DNA from: a virus
Virus record (IMG/VR): IMGVR_UViG_3300017783_000099
Coordinates: 1 to 34,023 of that record
Length of the DNA stretch: 34,023 nt
Direction: 5' to 3' (one strand)
This document shows positions 1 through 6,274 of the stretch, one piece after another. The translations under genes were made by a program, and so were the position numbers. How positions within the stretch are numbered: position 1 is the first letter of the stretch; each line of letters opens with the position of its first letter. Below the pieces are notes generated by a model. It searched no databases. It saw only the letters and a program-made list of their open reading frames with translations, and was not told the DNA's origin.

Positions 1-149
1 ACCTTCTGAATACCAAAGTCAGCATACTTGGACGAACCAGGATGCTTTTTATATCCAGTTGAAGGGTCTTTCATAAGCTTTAACTTGCCTCCTGTACCTT
101 TCATCCAGTGAAATCCCTTGGGTGCTGAAACTCTTTTCTTATCTGCCAT
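1..149 (-). CDS. Small basic phage protein, partial (C-terminus outside window)
   Basis: Reading leftward from ATG at 149, 49 codons stay open to the window edge, so the C-terminus is missing. The visible part is Lys/Gly-rich and contains GFHWMKGTGGKLKLMKD near residues 12-28. The next gene upstream (152-262) carries a similar stretch, GFKWEKQSDGSYKLKQ, so the two are probably small paralogues. Only two bases separate that gene's stop from this ATG, which supports translation as part of the same leftward operon. I do not recognise the family, and the function is unknown. A role in binding nucleic acid is conceivable from the basic composition, but that is only inference. Confidence 0.7.
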   Translation of the reverse strand, partial: MADKKRVSAPKGFHWMKGTGGKLKLMKDPSTGYKKHPGSSKYADFGIQK

Positions 150-151
150 GA

Positions 152-262
152 TTACTTTTTAATTTGTTTTAACTTATAGCTTCCATCAGACTGCTTCTCC
201 CACTTAAAACCTGCGGGTGCAGGTGCAAACTCGAAGCTTATACCTGGTCTATCGAGCCCCAT
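152..262 (-). CDS. 36-residue small protein, paralogue of its downstream neighbour
   Basis: This is a 36-codon reading frame from ATG at 262 to TAA at 154-152. Its ATG overlaps the stop of the upstream 106-residue gene by one base (TAATG), and the next gene starts two bases after its stop. That spacing is typical of translational coupling in this operon. The protein begins MGLDRPGISFEF, followed by a Pro/Ala stretch and GFKWEKQSDGSYKLKQ. The second part resembles GFHWMKGTGGKLKLMKD in the neighbouring gene at 1-149. No known domain is recognised. The short length alone would make it doubtful; the coupling and the resemblance to its neighbour make it credible. Confidence 0.65.
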   Translation of the reverse strand: MGLDRPGISFEFAPAPAGFKWEKQSDGSYKLKQIKK

Positions 263-582
263 TACTTCTTTTTCTTGCCCCCACCTTTCAAGTCGTTGTC
301 TTGAGAGTGGCCTCCTTTGATAAATGAATTAACTCGGCCCATAGCCCATTGGTGTGAAGACATTCCTGGTCTACTACCGCTAGATGCAAAGGCTCCTAAT
401 CCTCTCTTATATACTTTTTTAAGAGTGGATTTGGAATACTTTGAACTAGCTGCCTTTGCGGCAAGCTTTGAATCAACAGAGGAACCTCCTCCTTTCTTTG
501 AGGTTTTACCTCCTTTCTTATAACTTTGTATGCCCATACCACTAGCATCAGCATCTTGCATTTTAAATGGTGACTTTCTCAT
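262..582 (-). CDS. Small basic phage protein, DUF5824-like
   Basis: A 106-residue Lys/Gly/Ser-rich protein. An N-terminal tract with KKGG repeats (about residues 22-33) is followed by a conserved-looking core, KVYKRGLGAFASSGSRPGMS then SHQWAMGRVNSF (about residues 56-87), and a Lys-rich tail. From memory the core resembles an uncharacterised phage family (DUF5824) in which the YKRG, RPG and QWA.aRVNSF positions recur; this is a recalled pattern, not a search result. ATG at 582 overlaps the stop of the upstream 70-residue gene in an ATGA arrangement, and the stop overlaps the next gene in TAATG. The function is unknown. Confidence 0.75.
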   Translation of the reverse strand: MRKSPFKMQDADASGMGIQSYKKGGKTSKKGGGSSVDSKLAAKAASSKYSKSTLKKVYKRGLGAFASSGSRPGMSSHQWAMGRVNSFIKGGHSQDNDLKGGGKKKK

Positions 583-791
583 TTTTTCTTTCGTTTTACA
601 GATTTTTTACTTGTGGTGGTTTTCTTTTTTGTGTCCCGAACTTTCTTCTCCATCCTCTCTCTAAGTTCAGCGGCTTCTTTTTTCTTTCCTGCTCGATATA
701 GCTCGCCTGCTTTTCGAATCATCTTCTCCCTAGCAGAGCCAGGGGCAGCTTTGTACCTCTTCGGTAATGGTTTGCGTGCTTTCTTAGGCAT
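579..791 (-). CDS. 70-residue Lys/Arg/Glu-rich helical protein
   Basis: A highly charged protein starting MPKKARKPLPKRYK, with an alpha-helical middle (REKMIRKAGELYRAGKKKEA, about residues 21-40) and a C-terminal tail made almost entirely of Lys, Thr and Ser. I chose ATG at 791. The frame can be extended to a TTG at 893, but that extension lies inside the better-supported 52-residue gene at 784-942. The stop overlaps the next gene's ATG (ATGA at 579-582). The composition fits a nucleic-acid-associated phage protein, but there is no domain evidence for any specific role. Confidence 0.65.
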   Translation of the reverse strand: MPKKARKPLPKRYKAAPGSAREKMIRKAGELYRAGKKKEAAELRERMEKKVRDTKKKTTTSKKSVKRKKK

Positions 792-942
792 GACTTTCGA
801 TGTTAAGGGTGAATGTTGCCATAAAAAGAAAGATTTGGACAGTATGCCAACTATGTTCTGTTGTAGGGCGTAAATACTCCCAACCAATAGCAAACCTATC
901 GTGAGGCCAGTGCAATGATACTGTTAAATCCCAATCTCTCAT
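784..942 (-). CDS. 52-residue phage protein with HWPHDRFAIGWEYL motif
   Basis: The frame runs from ATG at 942 to TAA at 786-784. It encodes MRDWDLTVSLHWPHDRFAIG, continues WEYLRPTTEHSW, and ends in a hydrophobic segment (TVQIFLFMATFTLNIES). The pattern of Trp, His and Asp followed by a strand-like hydrophobic end resembles a small family I recall from marine phages, without an assigned function. Its ATG overlaps the upstream gene's stop (ATGA at 939-942), and its last eight bases overlap the next gene. Those couplings and the non-random composition support it as a real gene. Confidence 0.7.
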   Translation of the reverse strand: MRDWDLTVSLHWPHDRFAIGWEYLRPTTEHSWHTVQIFLFMATFTLNIESHA

Positions 943-1076
943 CCTTTTCTTTTAAAGTATTGTATTTGTCTTTCTCTTTCTTCAGCTTTCTTCTTACTTC
1001 GAAAAGTACCTAAAACTTTGCTACCATCCTTAGAAAAAAGCTTCCATTGGCTCTTATTTCTAGTTTTCCTAATCAT
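939..1076 (-). CDS. 45-residue basic phage protein (GTFRSKKKAEERERQIQYFK)
   Basis: The frame runs from ATG at 1076 to TGA at 941-939. The protein starts MIRKTRNKSQWKLFSKDGSK, continues VLGTF, and ends in a basic helix (SKKKAEERERQIQYFKRKG). The layout (W-x-L-x-S, Gly turn, G-T-F-x-S-K-K-K-A-E-x-R, then QIQYFKRK) matches a very common class of tiny phage proteins with no known function. Both ends are coupled: its ATG lies in the ATGA that ends the nuclease-like gene, and its TGA lies in the ATGA that starts the 52-residue gene. I regard it as a genuine gene despite its size. Confidence 0.75.
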   Translation of the reverse strand: MIRKTRNKSQWKLFSKDGSKVLGTFRSKKKAEERERQIQYFKRKG

Positions 1077-1426
1077 CTTTCTAATATCTTGTGAAATGGT
1101 ATTAGAACCAATCTACTTGTATTATTATCTCCCCCTGGTACCTTCCTAGCGAATGATTTCTTGCAAAGACTCTTTAACCTATCCGTCTTAACTAAGACTA
1201 TAGTGTCTTGGTCGTTTCCTTCTACAAATGCAAACCATTCTGCCTCTGTAGTGGATATTCCTGAGTATTTGCCTCTACTGGCGTACTCAACAGCTAAATT
1301 ATTAGTATCTGCAAGGTGAAAATCGGTTTTAACCTCTATCTTTTGGTCTGAAAGAAGATTACCTAATGCTTCTTCCCCGATTTTACCTATTTCAAGGTCA
1401 TACTTAAAGTCAGAATTATAATTCAT
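1073..1426 (-). CDS. PD-(D/E)XK-like nuclease
   Basis: A 117-residue protein. An N-terminal helix, DLEIGKIGEEALGNLL (residues 10-24, Glu at 18-19), is followed by DQKIEVKTD (27-35), which reads as the catalytic D...ExK core of the PD-(D/E)XK fold. A conserved-looking LAVEYASRGKYSGISTTEA stretch and WFAFV (about 44-68) then place a strand after the substrate loop. Small phage nucleases of this kind can act in recombination, repair or host DNA breakdown; which applies here is not visible. Its start lies one base after the stop of the upstream repeat-protein gene. The fold assignment is by motif only and no substrate is implied. Confidence 0.65.
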   Translation of the reverse strand: MNYNSDFKYDLEIGKIGEEALGNLLSDQKIEVKTDFHLADTNNLAVEYASRGKYSGISTTEAEWFAFVEGNDQDTIVLVKTDRLKSLCKKSFARKVPGGDNNTSRLVLIPFHKILER

Positions 1427-1427
1427 C

Positions 1428-2123
1428 CTAGTAATCCTTTACAATAGATAAAACGGCTGGATTACTTCTATTGTCTTTACGTAGGTATATATCGCATTCG
1501 ACAAGTCCTGCGGCTCTAGCTTCAGATTCTTGCCCATAAACAGGAAGAGATGAAATAATTTGACTTAACGTAATATATCCTCTTGGAATGTTGCAGTTTC
1601 TATAGAGAATGTCGTCTTTAGGCACAGCAACATCAAAATAAGGAATTTCTTTTACTGTTGCTCCTCCTGCGATACCAACTGGAGCAGGAGATGCGACAAA
1701 TTGTAATATGCCATCACCAGCCTCATTGAATATGAAAGCATCGCAAGCTTTTAAACCATCTCCAACAGCTCTTTCAGGAGTATTGTATACAGGTAGTCTT
1801 CCTAATACAGAAGATAATGTAACATATCCTCTTGGAAGAGGGCCACACCCTTGCTTCATAACTTCTTCTTGAGGGAAAGCAATATCAAGAGAGTTTCCAG
1901 TAGCATTTGCACCTGTAGCTCTTGTAGTATCTCCAACTACGGCAATTCTCCCTTGCCAATTATAAATATCACAGTCTCTTAATCCAGCTGCTTTTGCTGC
2001 TACATCTCCTGTATATTTAGGTAATTTTGAAATTACTGAAAGTAATCTTACATAACCTGCAGGCACATCACAATTGTGCTTTACTAGGTGTTCTTGTTTT
2101 ATTGATAAATCGTAACTAGGCAT
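1428..2123 (-). CDS. Three-module CNIPxGY repeat protein, possible virion or fibre component
   Basis: A 231-residue protein built from three copies of a roughly 60-residue module at about residues 1-63, 79-143 and 162-228. Each copy has a strand (D-[LIV]-[SAI]-[IVF]), a charged helix start (KQEHLVKHNC, PQEEVMKQGC, PKDDILYRNC), then [PR]xGY[VI][TR]L and a second half, LPxY...A..AGLxxCD.[YF]. The same module occurs once in the rightward gene at 23540 and in split form in the gene at 22448, both among fibre genes. A virion or host-contact role is therefore inferred. Its place in a leftward operon with nuclease and replication genes is odd. No enzymatic motif is seen. Confidence 0.7.
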   Translation of the reverse strand: MPSYDLSIKQEHLVKHNCDVPAGYVRLLSVISKLPKYTGDVAAKAAGLRDCDIYNWQGRIAVVGDTTRATGANATGNSLDIAFPQEEVMKQGCGPLPRGYVTLSSVLGRLPVYNTPERAVGDGLKACDAFIFNEAGDGILQFVASPAPVGIAGGATVKEIPYFDVAVPKDDILYRNCNIPRGYITLSQIISSLPVYGQESEARAAGLVECDIYLRKDNRSNPAVLSIVKDY

Positions 2124-2147
2124 TATTTCTTGTCTTTAATTTTATTT

Positions 2148-2867
2148 TTAGTTATTCTCAGCTTCCCATTTAAGCTGTTCTTTTAATTCATTTAGTGCTT
2201 CGGTTAGTCCTTCACTTCCTTCAGCGTATTGTTCTAGGTTATCAACCCATTTTGTGTTAAACCATCCAAGCTTTACAGTGAAACCTTTTCCAGTTGAGCT
2301 CTCGGCCCCATCGTCCTCTAATTCTTTACCATCATAGTATAGTTTCTCTACAAACTCTCCAAAGTTAGTTTCGAGTATTCCAGCCGAAAGTTTCTTTTCG
2401 TCAAACTCTTCTCCCTCATCGAGCTCAAGGACCCAGTTAGTTAGCCATCCTTTCTCTTCACTTATACAAGCCACTATAGGCACGTAATCTTCTTTAGTGA
2501 GGCCATCATACAAATTATCCCAATTAGGCTCTTCCTCGTCAAAGAAACCGCCTTCTCGGCTCCATAAGAATTGATGTTCTACTTCCCTCTCCTCTTCAGT
2601 ATCTGTATCTGTCAAAGTTAGAGCAGAGTTAGCAAAACTTCCAGAAAAATGTAAGATATCATCTAGGTCGTGCCAGTACTCATCACCCCCTTTTGTCATT
2701 TGAGGTATACTTTCATCCTCATTGTCATCCCACCCTTGTAGAATGTAATCACTGAATTCGTCTTCATCAGACCCAGCCCAGTAATTATAAAACTCCTCTG
2801 TTACTTGCCCTATGGTGACTTCGCCCCCATAATGGTATCCTCTAAGATGATAAACTTTTTTACTCAT
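2148..2867 (-). CDS. Acidic 239-residue protein of unknown function
   Basis: A very acidic protein rich in Asp, Glu, Trp and Tyr. It starts MSKKVYHLRGYHYGGEV, has a Glu/Asp-dense middle (around residues 32-55 and 85-135), and ends in a short amphipathic helix (LTEALNELKEQLKWE). I recall similar YHLRGYHYGGE openings in marine phage proteins of unknown function, but cannot name a family. The acidity would fit a DNA mimic or a regulator that binds a host protein; that is speculation. Its start overlaps the holin-like gene's stop by eight bases, so the two are probably translated from one message. Confidence 0.65.
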   Translation of the reverse strand: MSKKVYHLRGYHYGGEVTIGQVTEEFYNYWAGSDEDEFSDYILQGWDDNEDESIPQMTKGGDEYWHDLDDILHFSGSFANSALTLTDTDTEEEREVEHQFLWSREGGFFDEEEPNWDNLYDGLTKEDYVPIVACISEEKGWLTNWVLELDEGEEFDEKKLSAGILETNFGEFVEKLYYDGKELEDDGAESSTGKGFTVKLGWFNTKWVDNLEQYAEGSEGLTEALNELKEQLKWEAENN

Positions 2868-3102
2868 GGTTTTGGTTTTTTCTATTAGTTATTATTTCAG
2901 AAAACTTTTCTGATGCTGTAAATCCTAGTCCTGCCATAACTATCCATTGTAAGGATTCAAACATATGTTGTTCTACGGTATAATCACAAAACAAATTTGA
3001 TGTAAAAGCAATAAGCATAAAAAGTAGACACATGGCTGTGACCACTCTTTTGGAAGATACTGTTCCCCCTTCTGAAAACATTGCTTTAAAAAACTCTCTC
3101 AT
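2860..3102 (-). CDS. Holin-like small membrane protein
   Basis: An 80-residue protein with a short cytosolic-looking N-terminus (MREFFKAMFSEGGTVSSKR). A first hydrophobic segment follows at about residues 20-38 (VVTAMCLLFMLIAFTSNLF), then a turn with acidic residues, a second segment at about 51-63 (LQWIVMAGLGFTA) and a charged tail (NRKNQNHE). Small size, two membrane helices and a charged C-terminus are the general features of phage holins. The FSEGGTVSSKR...GLGFTASEKF layout is one I recall from phage membrane proteins. The adjacent gene also encodes a membrane segment. No endolysin is recognisable nearby, so the lysis role stays tentative. Confidence 0.55.
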   Translation of the reverse strand: MREFFKAMFSEGGTVSSKRVVTAMCLLFMLIAFTSNLFCDYTVEQHMFESLQWIVMAGLGFTASEKFSEIITNRKNQNHE

Positions 3103-3236
3103 GACTTACGTAGTCTGTCAATAATAATAAATGCTAGTAATAATACCGTAACTATAGCAGTTTCTATTGACATTATTTTTTTATACAATTTTTTACTTTG
3201 CAATAACCCATGCAAACTTTGCCAAGAGTAACCCAT
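3099..3236 (-). CDS. Small single-span membrane protein
   Basis: I chose ATG at 3236, which gives 45 residues and sits behind an A/T-rich leader typical of starts in this genome. An in-frame ATG at 3284 would add 16 residues and overlap the preceding gene by 23 bases. The protein has a polar, Lys-rich first half (MGYSWQSLHGLLQSKKLYKK) and a C-terminal hydrophobic helix (AIVTVLLLAFIIIDRL) ending in Arg/Lys. The stop overlaps the ATG of the holin-like gene (ATGA). The pairing suggests a partner of that membrane protein, for example in lysis, but nothing in the sequence proves this. Confidence 0.5.
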   Translation of the reverse strand: MGYSWQSLHGLLQSKKLYKKIMSIETAIVTVLLLAFIIIDRLRKS

Positions 3237-3261
3237 TTTATAAATAAGCAAATTAATCGTT

Positions 3262-3519
3262 TCATTCTTTTTCTTTTTTATCATACCACTGTGTAGTATG
3301 AGTATCTATATCTTTTTTTGGCTCTTCTTCCTGCTTCTTCTCCTCCTCCTGAAGAACATCGTCATTACATAAAAACTTCATCATATCATAACTCCATATG
3401 CCTACCATGCCAGGGTACCTTACAAAAAGTTCCCCCGAAGTTTTTAACTCGTCATACCTAGCTCTAGAATCCCAAAAGGACTCCTCATTTATAGGTTTAT
3501 ATTTATTTCTTCTAGCCAT
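3262..3519 (-). CDS. Hypothetical 85-residue charged protein
   Basis: The first part is mixed polar and aromatic (MARRNKYKPINEESFWDSRA, then YPGMVGIWSYDMMKFLC at about residues 35-51). The C-terminal third is a low-complexity Glu/Lys/Gln tract (about 56-70), followed by DIDTHTTQWYDKKEKE. I do not recognise a family. It is preceded by a 42-base gap, one of the few real gaps in the leftward operon; I saw no promoter-like TAnnTTTG box on the minus strand there. Confidence 0.55.
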   Translation of the reverse strand: MARRNKYKPINEESFWDSRARYDELKTSGELFVRYPGMVGIWSYDMMKFLCNDDVLQEEEKKQEEEPKKDIDTHTTQWYDKKEKE

Positions 3520-3561
3520 GTAATATAGTAAAAATTATTCAATTATCCAAATTCTTGACAA

Positions 3562-3771
3562 TCAGTTAGGGCAACAATCGAAACCCCACTTAACTCTATG
3601 TTTTATCTCATCTACAATGATAAGCGCATCTTCAACATTTAAACCTATACCCATAATATTTTCTAGAAGGTCATCCTCTATGACTTTCTCGTCATAGCCC
3701 AGTCTCCTGTGGGCTAACCAGCTTTTTGATAGTTTATGTAATAGTTCTAAATGTTTATCACTTAAGTTCAT
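3562..3771 (-). CDS. Hypothetical 69-residue helical protein
   Basis: A mostly alpha-helical small protein. It starts MNLSDKHLELLHKLSKSWLA, has an acidic middle (DEKVIEDDLLENIMG) and a second helix (VEDALIIVDEIKHRVK), and ends in a short tail with two adjacent Cys (FDCCPN). No family is recognised. Its ATG overlaps the upstream stop by one base (TAATG at 3771), and about 40 bases separate its stop from the next gene. It lies between the exonuclease side and the membrane-protein side of the operon, which gives no functional hint. Confidence 0.6.
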   Translation of the reverse strand: MNLSDKHLELLHKLSKSWLAHRRLGYDEKVIEDDLLENIMGIGLNVEDALIIVDEIKHRVKWGFDCCPN

Positions 3772-4133
3772 TATACAATTATGATATAATCTTTTACTTT
3801 TTCTATGACTGAATCATATGTGTCATCGTACAACCTAGGCATAAAACTATGTCTAGACTGAATGATAACTTTGCCTTTAGAGTTTTGAGATATGTTCTTA
3901 ATATCCTCCACCCTAATTAATATTTTTTCTTTTTTCAAATCAGATGTATCCACTTCTTCTAGGTCATCCCCACAAACTTCTTCACAAGCTGCTTCAAAAT
4001 GCTCTGCAGATAATCCTAGATTCTCAGCTTTTTCTTTTGCTTCTTCCAGGCACTTTTCACAATCCAAAGTATCAGCAAAATTATTAGAAGTTGCGTAATA
4101 ACCTGTTAACTCTATAAATACTATTTTACCCAT
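3771..4133 (-). CDS. Hypothetical 120-residue protein with FlbD-like C-terminal stretch
   Basis: The N-terminal half is acidic and contains four Cys (CEKC at about residues 25-28, then two more around 49-53) with many Glu. The C-terminal half reads KILIRVEDIKNI, then GKVIIQSRHS and a helix (YDSVIEKVKDYI). That resembles the short beta-beta-beta-helix pattern of FlbD-like proteins and related phage proteins, where an IxVxxI strand precedes a helix. The Cys pairs could bind metal. Both ends overlap neighbours by one base (TAATG), so expression is coupled to the exonuclease gene. Function unknown. Confidence 0.6.
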   Translation of the reverse strand: MGKIVFIELTGYYATSNNFADTLDCEKCLEEAKEKAENLGLSAEHFEAACEEVCGDDLEEVDTSDLKKEKILIRVEDIKNISQNSKGKVIIQSRHSFMPRLYDDTYDSVIEKVKDYIIIV

Positions 4134-5122
4134 TATATTGATTTAGTTAGTAACCTTCGAGCTTCTGTAGTTAAAGAGCTTGCTCTTGACCTATTTATAC
4201 TTCCACAAGAATCACATCTAAGAGCATCATACTCAGACATGTACGTCTTGTAAGTTCCTACAATAGTTAAGTCTGTTCCTCCACAAGTTGCACAACAAGT
4301 TACGTTGTCCCCTATATGCAATCCCATATTTGGATGAGGAGTAATCCAAGAACGTATTCTTAAGTATACTTCCTCTAGAAGAGTTACATCTTTGATGTTA
4401 TATTCCTCCATCTTGTTGAGAGATTCTTGGTCTCCTTCCATACATCCCTTCCACAACTCAAAGCCTCCAGTCTGCATCTTGCCTCCAAGTTCTAAAAACT
4501 TAGCAACATAGTCTAATTTGTTAGATGATATGTTAAACTTCCTCCTGACATGTTTAAGGGTGTCAATAGTCTGGTAAGGTGTCGGTGGGTGTAAACCCAG
4601 TTTCAGGAAGCGAGTGTTAACTCTTTTTATGTCAAACTTGTCGCCATTGTGAGCGATTACAATATCTGCATCGTTCAAAAGCTGCCAAAAGTTTCTTACT
4701 ATTCTAGAATCATCTTGATTCTTTGCTTCTTTAGGTGTTAGCTTACCTGTAAATACTTCTTCTTCGAATAACCACTTTGCTGACCATGTGATAATAAACC
4801 AGTCTGATTCTAGCATTGATAGGTTGTGTCCTACGTTTTGATTCCACAGTCCCCATATGTTAGACATAAGCGGGGCAGTTTCAATATCAAATATAAGTAC
4901 TCTTGCAGGACTAATACTTTGTGCTTCTTCCCTTAATGCATCATCTGCATCAATTTCAGGCAATGAGTTAAGGTATCTACTAACAGCTCTTCTCCAAGAA
5001 TCGCTATACTTATATTTAAACTTCTTGCAGAATTCTTCTGCTGTATGGGTAAAGTTTTGAGTCTTAGCATGCATATCAATTATATCCTTGATATGTGCCT
5101 TGATTATATCTTTTATAATCAT
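4133..5122 (-). CDS. DnaQ/DEDD-type 3'-5' exonuclease with zinc ribbon
   Basis: A 329-residue RNase H-like exonuclease. Exo I is FDIET (78-82), Exo II is HNGDKFD (158-164) and Exo III is YNIKDV (241-246), giving the DEDDy set of metal-binding acidic residues. In family B DNA polymerases this domain removes mismatched 3' ends; here it stands alone, with no polymerase domain attached. A helical N-terminal region (about 20-52, possibly helix-turn-helix) precedes it. A C-terminal Cys cluster (276, 277, 280, 303, 306) looks like a zinc ribbon. The neighbouring GIY-YIG, PhoH and RecA genes point to phage DNA replication, recombination or repair. It might act with a polymerase encoded outside this window. 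Confidence 0.85.
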   Translation of the reverse strand: MIIKDIIKAHIKDIIDMHAKTQNFTHTAEEFCKKFKYKYSDSWRRAVSRYLNSLPEIDADDALREEAQSISPARVLIFDIETAPLMSNIWGLWNQNVGHNLSMLESDWFIITWSAKWLFEEEVFTGKLTPKEAKNQDDSRIVRNFWQLLNDADIVIAHNGDKFDIKRVNTRFLKLGLHPPTPYQTIDTLKHVRRKFNISSNKLDYVAKFLELGGKMQTGGFELWKGCMEGDQESLNKMEEYNIKDVTLLEEVYLRIRSWITPHPNMGLHIGDNVTCCATCGGTDLTIVGTYKTYMSEYDALRCDSCGSINRSRASSLTTEARRLLTKSI

Positions 5123-5123
5123 T

Positions 5124-5600
5124 TTAACAGTTTAAGTCCCCTGGGAAATATTTCCCTAGAATATTACCGTTGTAGAATTTTCTACTATCCCTAATAACAT
5201 CCATTTTGAATTGAGCTTCAGTTTCAAGGAAAGAGAGTTTCTTTTCACAATTAGAAAACTCCCAAATCACCTTTTCAAACCTGTCTCCATTCTGTATATC
5301 CTCGTTAAGCTGTGTGTTTGAACCTGTGTACATCAGCCAATCAGACTCTAATTTAGCCTTATGTACCCAAACAGGCAAGCCTTTTTTAGACTTTTTTTTA
5401 TTTTTATGTCTTTTTACTTGACAACCTTCTATTTTTAACTCTTGAAATCTCTTGACTCCTACCCTTTTCCAATGGTATAAACTTTTTTTACCTATGTACA
5501 TCCTATCCTTAGATAGATTGGTTATACAATATACAAATCCAATTGCATCAGTAGGTACTCTGTCTATAGAGCTTATCTTCTTATTATCGTAAACCCACAT
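5124..5600 (-). CDS. SegE-like GIY-YIG domain protein
   Basis: I chose ATG at 5600, which overlaps the PhoH stop by one base (TAATG); an upstream in-frame TTG at 5612 is less likely. The resulting 158-residue protein has GFVYCITN (21-28) and MYIGKK (34-39), the two core strands of the GIY-YIG nuclease fold. A Lys-rich loop follows, and then a downstream helix with Glu (LETEAQFKMDVI). The layout matches the short SegE-like branch common in phages, where the domain is often a fixed phage gene rather than a homing endonuclease with a separate DNA-binding part. Cleavage activity cannot be judged by eye, but its place between exonuclease and PhoH suggests DNA processing. Confidence 0.75.
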   Translation of the reverse strand: MWVYDNKKISSIDRVPTDAIGFVYCITNLSKDRMYIGKKSLYHWKRVGVKRFQELKIEGCQVKRHKNKKKSKKGLPVWVHKAKLESDWLMYTGSNTQLNEDIQNGDRFEKVIWEFSNCEKKLSFLETEAQFKMDVIRDSRKFYNGNILGKYFPGDLNC

Positions 5601-6274
5601 TACCAGCCACAAATTTTTTCGTATTGCTCCATAAATTTAGCAACCATAGGGTCTCTATAGTTCTGTTGGAGTTCCACGTGAATCATTTCATCTAGTCTAT
5701 CTGCAGTTTCTATCAGTTGATTAAATCCACTTCTACTAGGCTGCTTCAAATCATTCTGTCTTAGGTCTCCTGTAAATATCATAAGAGAGCCTTTACCAAG
5801 TCTTGTACAAAATAAATATGTTTGAAGTTTAGTTAGGTTCTGTGCTTCATCTATAATCATTATACTGTTTGTGACAGTTCTCCCCCTAGCGAATTGTAAA
5901 GGCAATAATTCTAGCTGACCCTCCTTCAACCACTTTTCTACCTCCTTCTTACCATTCTCTCGGAGTATCTCCATGTTCTCTATAACAGGAGCACACCACT
6001 GCCTCATCTTTTCATCTTTGTTTCCTGGAAGGTACCCCATATCTTCTGTAGAGACCTGTGGTCGAGCTATATACATTTTCTCTACACCTCCTTTCAAAAA
6101 CAAATCTAATGCTATCTGTGAAGCTAAGAAGGTCTTTGACGTACCTGCCTTACCAGTTACTATAGCAATCTTAGAGTCAAGAATTTTTTCTTTTGCAAGT
6201 TTTTGTTCTTCACTTAACTCATACTTAAAAGACGGGTTGGTTTTTGTCTTTCTAGTACTTAAATCCCCTCTCAT
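5600..6274 (-). CDS. phoH: PhoH-like P-loop ATPase
   Basis: A 224-residue ATPase with Walker A GKAGTSKT (41-48) and Walker B IMIIDEAQN (138-146). It also has the PhoH-type RPQVSTEDMGYLPG (71-84), FARGRT (128-133), TGDLRQND and a final NYRDP arginine motif. PhoH proteins are widespread in marine phages; their exact role is unresolved, with RNA- or DNA-linked helicase activity suggested by the superfamily 1-like core. It starts four bases before the recA stop (ATGA at 6271-6274) and ends in TAATG with the GIY-YIG gene. The length is in the normal range for stand-alone phage PhoH. Confidence 0.92.
   Translation of the reverse strand: MRGDLSTRKTKTNPSFKYELSEEQKLAKEKILDSKIAIVTGKAGTSKTFLASQIALDLFLKGGVEKMYIARPQVSTEDMGYLPGNKDEKMRQWCAPVIENMEILRENGKKEVEKWLKEGQLELLPLQFARGRTVTNSIMIIDEAQNLTKLQTYLFCTRLGKGSLMIFTGDLRQNDLKQPSRSGFNQLIETADRLDEMIHVELQQNYRDPMVAKFMEQYEKICGW

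Noticed and set aside
791-893. N-terminal extension of the 70-residue gene to a TTG at 893
   Set aside because: The stretch is better explained by the 52-residue gene in another frame (784-942), which is coupled to both neighbours.
3520-3561. Second leftward promoter in the gap before the 85-residue gene
   Set aside because: No TAnnTTTG-type box on the minus strand was found in the gap.
5601-5612. TTG start at 5612 for the GIY-YIG gene
   Set aside because: ATG at 5600 forms the TAATG overlap used elsewhere in the operon and needs no rare start codon.
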